This document shows positions 15,784-23,247 of a DNA stretch of 38,101 nt, one piece after another. Position numbers and translations under genes: made by a program. Below the pieces are notes generated by a model. That model worked only from the letters and a program-made list of their open reading frames with translations. It was not told the origin of the DNA and made no database searches. The stretch's first letter is position 1. Every line of letters starts with the position of its first letter. The stretch is from JBDSEG01 sp039920165 (lineage in GTDB: Bacteria; Pseudomonadota; Gammaproteobacteria; Burkholderiales; Burkholderiaceae_C). The stretch is taken from assembly GCA_039920165.1 (NCBI GenBank), contig JBDSEG010000092.1:1-38101 (forward strand). The letters run 5' to 3'.

Positions 15784-17169
15784 GTGGGTCCATCTTTCGC
15801 GACCGCCGACGATGCGCGTCAGGCGCTCACCTCCCAGCCGCTGACCGATACCCCGGTCGTCACCGGCTACCGCGTGATTCCGGTCGCCGGCCGCGACGGC
15901 ATGCTGCTCAACCTGAGCGGTGCGCACGGGCCGTTCTTCACGCGCAATCTGCTGGTGCTGACCGACAGCGCAGGGCGCACCGGCGTCGGCGAGGTGCCGG
16001 GCGGTGAGAAGATTCGCCAGACGCTCGTCGATGCGCAAACCCTGGTCGTCGGCCAGCCGCTCGGTGCACAACAACGCTTGCTGCAGGAAGTGCACCAGCG
16101 CTTCGCCGACCGCGATGCCGGCGGGCGCGGCCAGCAGACCTTCGACCTGCGCACCACGGTGCACGCGGCGACCGCGATCGAGTCGGCGCTGCTCGACCTG
16201 CTCGGCCAGCATCTGGGCGTGCCGGTCGCGGCGCTGCTCGGCGAAGGGCAGCAGCGCGAATCGGTCGAGATGCTCGGCTATCTCTTCTACGTGGGCGATG
16301 CGCGCCGCACCGACCTGCCGTATGCGCGCGAGCCCGACGCGAAGGACGACTGGTTCCGGCTGCGCCACGAGCCGGCGCTGGACGCGGCGGCGATCGTTCG
16401 CCTCGCCGAGGCGGTGCGCGAGCGCTACGGCTTCGACGATTTCAAGCTCAAGGGTGGCGTTCTTCGAGGCGCCGAGGAAGTGGAGGCGATGACCGCCCTG
16501 CACGAGCGCTTTCCGCAGGCCCGCGTCACGCTCGATCCCAACGGCGGCTGGTTGCTGAAGGATGCAATCCGCCTGATGCGCGACATGCGCGGCGTGGTCG
16601 CATATGCCGAGGACCCGTGCGGCGCCGAAGACGGCTATTCAGGCCGCGAGGTGATGGCCGAATTCCGCCGCGCGACCGGACTGCCGACCGCGACCAACAT
16701 GGTCGCGACCGACTGGCGCCAACTCGCCCATGCCCTCGCGCTGCAAAGCGTCGACATCCCGCTCGCCGACCCGCATTTCTGGACCATGGCCGGCTCGGTG
16801 CGCGTGGCGCAGACCTGCCGTGACTGGGGCCTGACCTGGGGCTCGCATTCGAACAATCATTTCGATATCTCGCTCGCCATGTTCACCCACGTCGGCGCCT
16901 CCGCGCCGGGCCGCGTGACGGCGATCGATACGCACTGGATCTGGCAGGACGGCCAGCGCCTGACGAAGCAGCCGCTGCAGATCGTCGGCGGCCGGGTCGA
17001 GGTGCCAAAGTCGCCGGGGCTGGGCGTGGAGCTCGACTGGATCGAGGTCGAAAACGCGCACCGCCTGTACCTGGACCACGGCCTCGGCGCGCGCGACGAT
17101 GCGGTCGCGATGCAGTACCTCGTGCCGGGCTGGAAATTCGATCCGAAGCGGCCGGCGCTCGATCGTTAG
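15784..17169 (+). CDS. gudD: Glucarate dehydratase
   Basis: Enolase-superfamily enzyme that dehydrates D-glucarate to 5-keto-4-deoxyglucarate. Visible motifs (461 residues from the GTG) are NLSGAHGPFFTRN at about 43, TVHAATAIESALLDL at 125, the catalytic FKLKGG at 220, metal ligands in DPNGGW (251) and AEDP (275), TATNMVATDW, and the catalytic His in WGSHSNNHFD (about 355). The GTG at 15784 has a perfect AGGAGG 5 bases upstream (15773-15778) and is preferred. The in-frame ATG at 15733 would add 17 residues that do not resemble the family. It ends 3 bases from convergent arginase. Confidence 0.93.
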   Translation: MGPSFATADDARQALTSQPLTDTPVVTGYRVIPVAGRDGMLLNLSGAHGPFFTRNLLVLTDSAGRTGVGEVPGGEKIRQTLVDAQTLVVGQPLGAQQRLLQEVHQRFADRDAGGRGQQTFDLRTTVHAATAIESALLDLLGQHLGVPVAALLGEGQQRESVEMLGYLFYVGDARRTDLPYAREPDAKDDWFRLRHEPALDAAAIVRLAEAVRERYGFDDFKLKGGVLRGAEEVEAMTALHERFPQARVTLDPNGGWLLKDAIRLMRDMRGVVAYAEDPCGAEDGYSGREVMAEFRRATGLPTATNMVATDWRQLAHALALQSVDIPLADPHFWTMAGSVRVAQTCRDWGLTWGSHSNNHFDISLAMFTHVGASAPGRVTAIDTHWIWQDGQRLTKQPLQIVGGRVEVPKSPGLGVELDWIEVENAHRLYLDHGLGARDDAVAMQYLVPGWKFDPKRPALDR

Positions 17170-17172
17170 CTT

Positions 17173-18099
17173 TCAGCGCGGCGTAGGCGCGCGCATCAGC
17201 GTGCTCTTGCCGAACAGGCTTTCGATCAGGTCGACCGCGACCTCGGCGGTGCTGTTGCGCACATCGAGCGCCGGGTTGAGCTCCATCACGTCGAGCGAGG
17301 CGAGGCGGTCGGTATCGGCGATCATTTCCATGCACAACTGGGCCTCGCGGTAGGTCGGCCCGCCCTTGACGGTGGTGCCGACGCCGGGTGCCGTCGCGGG
17401 GTCGAGAAAATCGACGTCGAAGCTGACGTGCAGGTGGGTGTTGGCGTCGAGTGTGGCCAAGGCGAGTTCCATCGTGTGGCGCATGCCCATCTCGTCGATA
17501 TAGCGCATGTCGAACACCTCGATGCCGGTCTCGTGCACGAACCGCTTTTCGCCCGCGTCGACGCTGCGGATGCCGATCTGGCGCAGCACCTTCGGGTTGA
17601 TCGCGGGCACCTGGCCGCCGATCTCGATCAGCTCCTTCGGCCCGTGGCCGCACAGGCACGCGACCGGCATGCCGTGGATATTGCCGCTCGGCGTGAGCGC
17701 GTCGGTATTGAAATCGGCATGCGCGTCGAGCCACAACACGCGCAGCTTCTTCCGCGATTCGCGGCAGTGGCGAGCGACCGCGCTGATCGAACCGATCCCG
17801 AGGCAATGGTCGCCGCCGAGCAGGATCGGCAGCCGGCCGAGTCCGAGCTCGGTGTGGATGGCGTCGTGAACGGTGCGGTTCCACGCCACCACCTCGGCCA
17901 GATGCCGGTAGCCGTTTTCCGCCGGGCGCCACGGGTTGGGCGGGCCGACTAGGTTGCCGCGGTCGATAACGTCGAGCCCGAGGCCTTCGAGCATCGGCCC
18001 GATATCGGCGACTCGCAACGCCTCGGGTCCCATGCTCGCGCCCCGGCTGCCGGCGCCGATATCGGTCGGCGCGCCGACGATGCTGATGTGCGGATTCAT
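17173..18099 (-). CDS. rocF: Arginase
   Basis: Binuclear manganese hydrolase that converts arginine to ornithine and urea. The 308-residue protein shows the metal-binding sets GGDHCLGIGS, WLDAHADFNT and SFDVDFLDP, the substrate-loop region PSGNIHGMPVA and a late ELNPALD. Length is typical (about 300). The ATG at 18099 gives MNPHISIVGAPTDIGAG, the family start; an upstream in-frame start would overlap the previous gene. It follows the LOG-family gene on the same strand by 16 bases. A ureohydrolase with another guanidino substrate (agmatinase, formimidoglutamase) is less likely given the arginase-like GAPTDIGAGSRGASMGP start. Confidence 0.9.
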   Translation of the reverse strand: MNPHISIVGAPTDIGAGSRGASMGPEALRVADIGPMLEGLGLDVIDRGNLVGPPNPWRPAENGYRHLAEVVAWNRTVHDAIHTELGLGRLPILLGGDHCLGIGSISAVARHCRESRKKLRVLWLDAHADFNTDALTPSGNIHGMPVACLCGHGPKELIEIGGQVPAINPKVLRQIGIRSVDAGEKRFVHETGIEVFDMRYIDEMGMRHTMELALATLDANTHLHVSFDVDFLDPATAPGVGTTVKGGPTYREAQLCMEMIADTDRLASLDVMELNPALDVRNSTAEVAVDLIESLFGKSTLMRAPTPR

Positions 18100-18115
18100 G
18101 GGGTCGCGGTGGTCG

Positions 18116-19018
18116 TCACAGGTCGGCGTCGCCGCCGGACTTGTCATGCTCGGCGAGTTCGAAACCGTATTCGGCGTCGAGCACGGCCCAGGCTTCCTCG
18201 GCCGATTCGACGAAGCGGAAAAGCTGCAGGTCGACCTCGCTGATCATCCCGGTCTCGACCAGCAGGTCGAAGTCGATCAGGCGGCTCCAGAAGTCGCGGC
18301 CGAACAGCAGGATCGGCCGGCGCCGGCACTTGCCGGTCTGCATCAGCGTCAAGGTCTCGAACATCTCGTCGAGCGTTCCGAAGCCGCCTGGAAAGCACAC
18401 CAGCGCAATCGAGCGCATCAGGAAGTGCATCTTGCGCAGGCCGAAATAGTGAAACTGGAAGCACAGCTCTGGCGTGATGTACGCGTTGGGCGCCTGCTCG
18501 TGCGGCAGCACGATGTTCAGGCCGATGCTCTTGCCGCCGATTTCGAACGCGCCGCGGTTGCCGGCTTCCATGATCCCCGGTCCGCCGCCAGTGACGACAT
18601 ACACCGGCGTCGCGAGCTGGCGCGACTTGAGCGTCACCATTTCGCTGAAGCGCCGGGCTTCCTCGTAATAGGGCGACATGCGCACGTGGTTGCGCGCAAT
18701 CGCGAGGGCCATGGGATCGTTCGCCGCGGCCGCATCGTCGAGCAGGCGCTGGGCGACTTCTGGGGCGACGATGCGCGCGCTGCCGAAGATGACGATGGTC
18801 GATTCGATGCCCTGCTCGGTCTGCATCATTTCGGGCTTGAGCAGTTCGAGCTGCATGCGCACCGGGCGCATTTCCTCGCGCAACAGAAATTCGGTATCGG
18901 TGAACGCGAGCCGGTAGGCGCTCTCGGGTCCGTCGTAGCGCGAGTGCGGCTGCGGCAGCTCGGCTTCGGTCTGCGCACTCGGAAAATTGCGCGCCGTCAG
19001 GTTGGTCTTCTTGTCCAT
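18116..19018 (-). CDS. LOG-family protein (TIGR00730-type, possible cytokinin riboside 5'-monophosphate phosphoribohydrolase)
   Basis: A 300-residue Rossmann-fold protein with GGGPGIMEAGNRGA and the diagnostic PGGFGTLDEMFE. Despite older 'lysine decarboxylase' labels, studied LOG proteins release the base from nucleoside 5'-monophosphates. It is longer than the minimal LOG form (about 190), with an N-terminal helical part (FLLREEMRPVRMQLELLKPE). The ATG at 19018 is preceded by TAAGCT ending 5 bases upstream and no Shine-Dalgarno site. Arginase follows 16 bases downstream on the same strand, but a metabolic link is not evident. Confidence 0.82.
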   Translation of the reverse strand: MDKKTNLTARNFPSAQTEAELPQPHSRYDGPESAYRLAFTDTEFLLREEMRPVRMQLELLKPEMMQTEQGIESTIVIFGSARIVAPEVAQRLLDDAAAANDPMALAIARNHVRMSPYYEEARRFSEMVTLKSRQLATPVYVVTGGGPGIMEAGNRGAFEIGGKSIGLNIVLPHEQAPNAYITPELCFQFHYFGLRKMHFLMRSIALVCFPGGFGTLDEMFETLTLMQTGKCRRRPILLFGRDFWSRLIDFDLLVETGMISEVDLQLFRFVESAEEAWAVLDAEYGFELAEHDKSGGDADL

Positions 19019-19023
19019 GCGGG

Positions 19024-19029
19024 AGCTTA
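19024..19029 (-). promoter_or_regulatory. -10-like box immediately before the LOG-family gene
   Basis: TAAGCT read on the minus strand ends 5 bases before the ATG at 19018. It overlaps the stop codon of the upstream phosphatase-like gene. It would give a leaderless transcript. Confidence 0.35.
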
Positions 19030-19896
19030 GCCGAGCGCCCTCGTCGATTCGCGAGCGTGGCCGCTTGCGGCAAGGGCGCTGCGCGCGGGTGCGGCAACTG
19101 CGGGCGCGTCGAGCAAGGCTGCCAGGCGCGGTGCGAACTCGGGTCGAGATGCGAAGATCGAACGGCTTTCGAGCAGCGGCAGGGCGTCGCGCGCTTGGAG
19201 GCAGGCGCCGCTTTCGCGCAAAAGCGCGATGCCGGCGGCGGCGCTGTGCGAATCGGGATCGTGTGCCCACAGGCCGTCGATCCGGCCTGCCGCAAGGTGC
19301 GCCATGTCGAGCGCGCCGCAGACCGATCGATGCACGCTGCCGAGTCCGATTGCGACCCGGCCGATCTCGGCGATGCAGCGCGCCATGGCCGGGCTGTTGG
19401 AGCGCGGCAGCGCCGCCGCGAGGCGCGCCGGGCGCGCGGCGGGCTGGTCATCGCAGCGGATGGGGGCGGCATTGCATACGGCGCCGCGCCCGCTCAGCGC
19501 ACCGAAGAACTCGTTGCGCTGCGGGTCGTAGACGACGCCCAGCAGCGGCTCGCCGTCGAACACCAGGGCGAGCGTGACCGCATAGCGATAGCTGCCGCGC
19601 AGATAATCGGCCGCGCCATCGAGCGCAGCGACGAGCCAGCACGGCCGCCCCGGGCGCCAGGGCGACGCCTCGGTGCCGCCGCAAAAATCGTGCTGTGCGA
19701 AGCCGCGCTGAATGACACCGCGGATCAGCGCCGTCGCCTCGACCGCGATCGTCGCCGCGACCTGCGCCGGATCGTGCCGCGTCACCAGCGTCTCTGCCAG
19801 GCGCGCGCGCGAGGCGAGCAGGTGAGTGCCGGCGGCATAGGCAGCCTGCTCGGCCAGGCGCGCGGCGCGTTCGAGGTCGAGTTCGCAATCGATCAT
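19027..19896 (-). CDS. Inositol-monophosphatase-like protein with degenerate metal site
   Basis: A 289-residue protein whose overall pattern is that of the IMPase/SuhB/CysQ phosphatase family: a helical N-terminus, WLVAALDGAADYLRGSYRYAVTLAL where the family has W-x-DPIDGT-x-N, GVVYDPQRNEFF, and a late AAAGIALLRESGA. The metal ligands are changed. The GEE motif reads GTE (T75), DPID reads AALD (A90, with D93 kept), and the WD motif reads HS (S218). Three of four ligands are thus replaced, so ordinary Mg-dependent phosphatase activity is doubtful. It overlaps the GntR regulator by 4 bases (ATGA), so they form one unit. A binding or regulatory role is possible but not shown. Confidence 0.75.
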   Translation of the reverse strand: MIDCELDLERAARLAEQAAYAAGTHLLASRARLAETLVTRHDPAQVAATIAVEATALIRGVIQRGFAQHDFCGGTEASPWRPGRPCWLVAALDGAADYLRGSYRYAVTLALVFDGEPLLGVVYDPQRNEFFGALSGRGAVCNAAPIRCDDQPAARPARLAAALPRSNSPAMARCIAEIGRVAIGLGSVHRSVCGALDMAHLAAGRIDGLWAHDPDSHSAAAGIALLRESGACLQARDALPLLESRSIFASRPEFAPRLAALLDAPAVAAPARSALAASGHARESTRALG

Positions 19897-20669
19897 GTCG
19901 GCGCTCCGCTGGGCAACGCGCTCACAAGGTCGTGGCGCTGGGTGTCGAAGTGGGATGTCCGGTGCTCGACCTGTCGGTCGCGGAGGCCAAAGGCGATCCG
20001 CCGAACGCGCAGGACGGCCGCGCCGATGGGCAGGCCGAGCGCGTCGCGCACGCGTCGATCCGCGTTCACCGCGCAGGCGCGCTCGGCCGCGCGCACCACC
20101 GTGACGCCGAATTCGGACTGGTACCACGCATACAGGGCGCCGGCGTTTGCGAGCAGCGCCTTTTCGCTCATGCCTTTGAAGAGCGCCGCCGGCAGAACGA
20201 GCAGTTCGTGGCCGACGGTTGCGCCCTGCAACGCGAGGCGCTGCTCGATCTGCAGCGCGGGCGCGCCTTTGGCGATGCCGAGCGCGCTGGCCGACTCGGC
20301 GTCGGCGGCGATTCGCACCAGGCCGATGACGTCGACCGAAGGCGCCTCGCGCAGGCCGTCGTGGCGCTCGAGCCTGAAATATTGCAGCAGCGCGCGATCG
20401 GCCGTGTGCGTCGCGACGAAGGTGCCGCGTCCCTGCCGGCGCACGAGCAGCCCGCGAGCTACCAGATCGTCGACCGCCTTGCGCAGCGTGCCCATCGAGA
20501 CGCCGAACGACGCGGCCAGGGCGGACTCGCTCGGCAACATGCTCGCCGGCGGGTGGATGCCGGCCTCGATCGATTCGAGCAGCGAGCGGCCGACCGCGCG
20601 GTAGAGCGCCATGCCGGCGCCGTCCGGGGCGATCGGATCGAACAGCGCAACATCGGCGGGCGCAGCCAT
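19893..20669 (-). CDS. GntR-family transcriptional regulator with UTRA ligand domain (HutC subfamily)
   Basis: A 258-residue regulator. The N-terminal winged helix reads LYRAVGRSLLESIEAGIHPP then LPSESALAASFGVSMGTLRKA and LLVRRQGRGTFVA, the classic GntR signature. The C-terminal UTRA domain follows (SALGIAKGAPALQIEQRL, LYAWYQSEFGVTVVRAAE, HRTSHFDTQRHDL). The ATG at 20669 is preferred over a TTG 9 bases upstream. CACAAT on the minus strand ends 8 bases before it. It overlaps the IMPase-like gene and lies next to imperfect palindromes at 20685-20730, which may be its operator. The inducer is unknown; UTRA domains usually bind small sugars or acids. Confidence 0.9.
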   Translation of the reverse strand: MAAPADVALFDPIAPDGAGMALYRAVGRSLLESIEAGIHPPASMLPSESALAASFGVSMGTLRKAVDDLVARGLLVRRQGRGTFVATHTADRALLQYFRLERHDGLREAPSVDVIGLVRIAADAESASALGIAKGAPALQIEQRLALQGATVGHELLVLPAALFKGMSEKALLANAGALYAWYQSEFGVTVVRAAERACAVNADRRVRDALGLPIGAAVLRVRRIAFGLRDRQVEHRTSHFDTQRHDLVSALPSGAPT

Positions 20670-20684
20670 GGCGCCCAATTGTGC

Positions 20685-20730
20685 ATCAAGTCATTCGACT
20701 GATGCCGTTCATCTAAATCACCTGGTTGAT
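20685..20730. promoter_or_regulatory. Candidate operator: two imperfect palindromes upstream of the GntR gene
   Basis: ATCACCTGGTTGAT (20717-20730) is an imperfect palindrome with ATCA/TGAT ends. ATCAAGTCATTCGACTGAT (20685-20703) has the same ATCA/TGAT ends and an inner AGTC/GACT inverted repeat. The shared half-sites, the AT-richer composition and the place just upstream of a GntR/UTRA gene fit autoregulation. This is inference. Confidence 0.4.
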
Positions 20731-20755
20731 ATAGGATGAGTGGATGCCGGTCCGT

Positions 20756-21520
20756 TCAAGCTGTTTGGCTGCGACGACCGGAACAAACCGGGCAGGCCGT
20801 GTCGCGCGCGACCCTGACTTCGGTCCACTCCATGGCGCGCGCGTCGAGCATCTGCAGCCGGCCCGCCAGCGTCGTGCCGATACCGGCCAGCAGCTTCAGC
20901 GCCTCGGCGGCCTGCATGCTGCCGACGATGCCGACGAGCGGCGCGAAGACGCCCATCGTGGCGCAGGTGCGTTCCTCGTGGCCGGCGTCGACCGGGAAGA
21001 CGCAGGCATAGCAGGGCAGGTCGGCGCTGCGGCTGTCGTAGACGCCGATCTGCGCGTCGAAGCCGATCGCCGCACCCGACACCAGCGGGCGCGCATGCGC
21101 GACGCAGGCGGCATTGACGGCGTGTCGGGTCGCGAAGTTGTCGCTGCATTCGATCACAACGTCGGCGCGCTCGACGAGGGTGTCGAGGCGGGCCGCGTCG
21201 GCGCGCTCGCACAGCGCGATCACGTGAACATCGGGATTGATGGCGGCGATCGAGCGTCGCGCCGAATCGGCCTTGGGCTGGCCGACGCGCGACAGGTCGT
21301 GCGCGATCTGGCGCTGCAGGTTGGTGAGGTCGACCGTATCGTGGTCGACGATGGTGATCGTCCCCACCCCGGCCGACCCGAGGTACAGCGCCACCGGCGA
21401 GCCGAGCCCGCCGGCGCCGATCACGAGGGCGTGTGCGGCGAGCAGTTTGCGCTGGCCTTCGATCCCGATCTCGTCGAGCAGGATATGGCGCGAGTAGCGC
21501 AGCAACTGGTCGTCGTTCAT
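20756..21520 (-). CDS. moeB: ThiF/MoeB/HesA-family adenylyltransferase
   Basis: An E1-like enzyme that adenylates the C-terminal glycine of a small sulfur carrier (MoaD or ThiS type). The 254-residue protein opens RYSRHILLDEIGIEGQRKL, has the nucleotide-binding GAGGLGSP, the catalytic DLTNLQRQ segment, the DNFATRH loop, and two zinc-binding Cys pairs (CYAC and CPVC). There is no rhodanese domain. MoeB and ThiF cannot be separated safely by eye; the RYSRHILL start and length favour MoeB. It lies 79 bases downstream of ctpA but behind a terminator-like hairpin, so it may have its own promoter. Confidence 0.88.
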   Translation of the reverse strand: MNDDQLLRYSRHILLDEIGIEGQRKLLAAHALVIGAGGLGSPVALYLGSAGVGTITIVDHDTVDLTNLQRQIAHDLSRVGQPKADSARRSIAAINPDVHVIALCERADAARLDTLVERADVVIECSDNFATRHAVNAACVAHARPLVSGAAIGFDAQIGVYDSRSADLPCYACVFPVDAGHEERTCATMGVFAPLVGIVGSMQAAEALKLLAGIGTTLAGRLQMLDARAMEWTEVRVARDTACPVCSGRRSQTA

Positions 21521-21532
21521 CGGTACTGCCGG

Positions 21533-21564
21533 AAATGAAAACGCCCGTGCGGACGACGGGCGTT
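21533..21564 (-). terminator. Rho-independent terminator after the ctpA-type protease gene
   Basis: On the minus strand AACGCCCGT pairs perfectly with ACGGGCGTT (9 base pairs, 7-base loop CGTCCGC), and the stem runs into TTTTCATTT. It begins 36 bases after the ctpA stop and ends before the MoeB-like gene. On the plus strand no T-run follows, so the direction is clear. Confidence 0.8.
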
Positions 21565-21599
21565 GAAGGGGAATGCGCAGGGCGCGAACGGCTGCGCCG

Positions 21600-23045
21600 T
21601 CAGTTGTGCGTATCGGCTTCGGCCTTGCGCTCGACCAGGGTCTTGCTCACCAGTACCTGCTTGCCTTTGAGCCGGTTCAGCGCCTGCGTCAGCTGGAAAT
21701 CCTCGGCGCTGCCGAACTCGGGCATCGGCTTGGGCGCAGCGGCACGCGCGGCGGCCTCGTCCTCGAGTCTCTTGCGCGCTTCGTCGCGTGCCTTTTCGCG
21801 CGCCGCATCCTTCTGCTCGGCGCCTTGGCCGCTTTGCAGATGCTTTTCGAGGTCGGCCTCGCGGGTGCGCAGCGCAGCGAAGACGTTACCTTCGGCGGTT
21901 TCGTCGAGCATGATGTCGGGCACCACGCCCTTGGCCTGGATCGACGTTCCGCTCGGCGTGTAGTAGCGCGCGGTCGTGATCTTCAGCGCCGTATCGGGCG
22001 AGAGCTGGCGCAGCGTCTGGACCGAACCCTTGCCAAAGGTCTGTGCGCCCATGATGGTCGCGCGCTTGTGGTCCTGCAGCGCTCCAGCGACGATCTCGCT
22101 AGCCGAGGCCGAGCCTTCGTTGACAAGCACGACCAGCGGAACTTTCTTGACGCCCTCGGGCAAGCGGCGCAGCGGATCGGAGCCGCCGCGGCGCGAATAG
22201 AACTCGGGCGCCGCCTTGAAAACGGCCTTCGAATCCGGGATCTGACCGTTGGTGGATACGACGACGGCGTCGGCAGGCAGGAAGGCGGCCGAGATCGCGA
22301 CCGACGATTCGAGCAGCCCGCCCGGATCGTTGCGCAGGTCGAGGACCATGCCCTTCAGGTTCGGCTCCTGCTTATAGATTTCGTCGAGCTTGCGGACGAA
22401 ATCGTCGACCGTTCGGTCCTGGAACTGGCTCACGCGCAGCCACGCGTAGCCGGGCTCGAGCACCTTCGCCTTCACGCTTTGAGTGCGGATCTCTTCGCGC
22501 GTGATGGTCACCGGAAAGCTGCGGCTTTCCGATTTGCGAAACAACATGAGCGTGACCTTTGTGTTCGGCTCACCGCGCATGCGCTTGACCGCATCGTTCA
22601 TCGACAGGCCCTTCACGGCCGTATCGTCGATCTTGGTGATCAGGTCGCCGCTCTTGATGCCGGCGCGAAACGCCGGCGAACCCTCGATCGGCGAGACGAC
22701 CTTGACCAGACCGTCTTCCATTCCGATCTCGATGCCCACGCCGACAAAGCGCCCGGTCGTGCCTTCACGGAATTCGCGAAAGGTCTTCTTGTCGAAATAC
22801 TGGGAATGGGGATCCAGGCCGGCGACCATGCCGCCGATGGCGTCGGTGATCAGCTTCTTCTCGTCCACCGGTTCGACATAGTCGCTCTTGACCATGCCGA
22901 AGACCGCTGCGAGTTGCTGCAGCTCTTCGAGCGGGAGCTGCGCAACCGAATTGCGCGCCGTGGCCTGCAGCTGCATCGTGGCGAGCGCGCCCGCTACCGC
23001 GCCGACCGCGATCCATCCACCGACTTTGAGTTTGGCGCCCATCAT
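21600..23045 (-). CDS. ctpA: C-terminal processing peptidase, S41 family
   Basis: Periplasmic serine protease with a Ser-Lys dyad, trimming C-termini of envelope proteins. The 481-residue product has an N-terminal signal anchor (GGWIAVGAVAGALATM), a CTP helical segment (LDPHSQYFDKKTFREF), a PDZ domain at about 85-165 (GVGIEIGMEDGLVKV, GIKSGDLITKID), and the S41 core with LDLRNDPGG, catalytic Ser in NEGSASASEI (about 314) and Lys in TFGKGSVQT (339). A charged Ala/Glu/Lys-rich tail follows. The ATG at 23045 has GGAAGG 5 bases upstream and is preferred over the TTG at 23087. In other betaproteobacteria this gene often lies near gpmA and moeB; the MoeB-like neighbour agrees. Confidence 0.93.
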   Translation of the reverse strand: MMGAKLKVGGWIAVGAVAGALATMQLQATARNSVAQLPLEELQQLAAVFGMVKSDYVEPVDEKKLITDAIGGMVAGLDPHSQYFDKKTFREFREGTTGRFVGVGIEIGMEDGLVKVVSPIEGSPAFRAGIKSGDLITKIDDTAVKGLSMNDAVKRMRGEPNTKVTLMLFRKSESRSFPVTITREEIRTQSVKAKVLEPGYAWLRVSQFQDRTVDDFVRKLDEIYKQEPNLKGMVLDLRNDPGGLLESSVAISAAFLPADAVVVSTNGQIPDSKAVFKAAPEFYSRRGGSDPLRRLPEGVKKVPLVVLVNEGSASASEIVAGALQDHKRATIMGAQTFGKGSVQTLRQLSPDTALKITTARYYTPSGTSIQAKGVVPDIMLDETAEGNVFAALRTREADLEKHLQSGQGAEQKDAAREKARDEARKRLEDEAAARAAAPKPMPEFGSAEDFQLTQALNRLKGKQVLVSKTLVERKAEADTHN

Positions 23046-23098
23046 CCGCCCCTTCCGACGCACGTTTTGATTGAAATCGTCTTGCAATTCGTCACCTC

Positions 23099-23126
23099 AG
23101 TATATGGCCGGCTCCTGGCTTGGAGC
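23099..23126 (-). promoter_or_regulatory. Probable ctpA promoter with an adjoining inverted repeat
   Basis: TATACT on the minus strand (23104-23099) is a strong -10 match about 53 bases before the ctpA ATG, leaving room for a leader with a Shine-Dalgarno site. Just upstream, GCTCC-tggctt-GGAGC (23111-23126) forms an inverted repeat where a regulator might bind. No consensus -35 is visible. Confidence 0.45.
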
Positions 23127-23235
23127 GCTGCGGAGGTGTTTGGTTGCAGGGGTCGGCAAGCATTCTTTGGACCCCTCGAACGAGGGTGGTCCCGCGGCGA
23201 GTTCTGTCGACTCGAACGCCGGGACACTTAGCTCC

Positions 23236-23247
23236 CACAATCGCCCG
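23236..23247 (+). promoter_or_regulatory. -10-like box before the trypsin-like protease gene
   Basis: CACAAT (23236-23241) followed by 6 bases and the ATG at 23248, with no ribosome-binding sequence. It matches the leaderless pattern seen elsewhere in the window. Confidence 0.4.

Noticed and set aside
23169..23200. T-box-like string GAACGAGGGTGGTCCCGCG
   Set aside because: It differs from the T-box consensus at the key ACC. No Stem I precedes it, no aminoacyl-tRNA or amino-acid gene follows, and T-boxes are not expected in this group.
23185..23226. On the minus strand, a TTCGAGT loop followed by ACCACC, resembling a tRNA 3' half
   Set aside because: The flanking T-stem has mismatches, and no acceptor, D-arm or anticodon arm can be built around it.
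21573..23231. A 552-codon plus-strand frame opposite the ctpA-type protease
   Set aside because: No recognisable protein features, while the minus strand encodes a complete PDZ and S41 protease with terminator and ribosome site.
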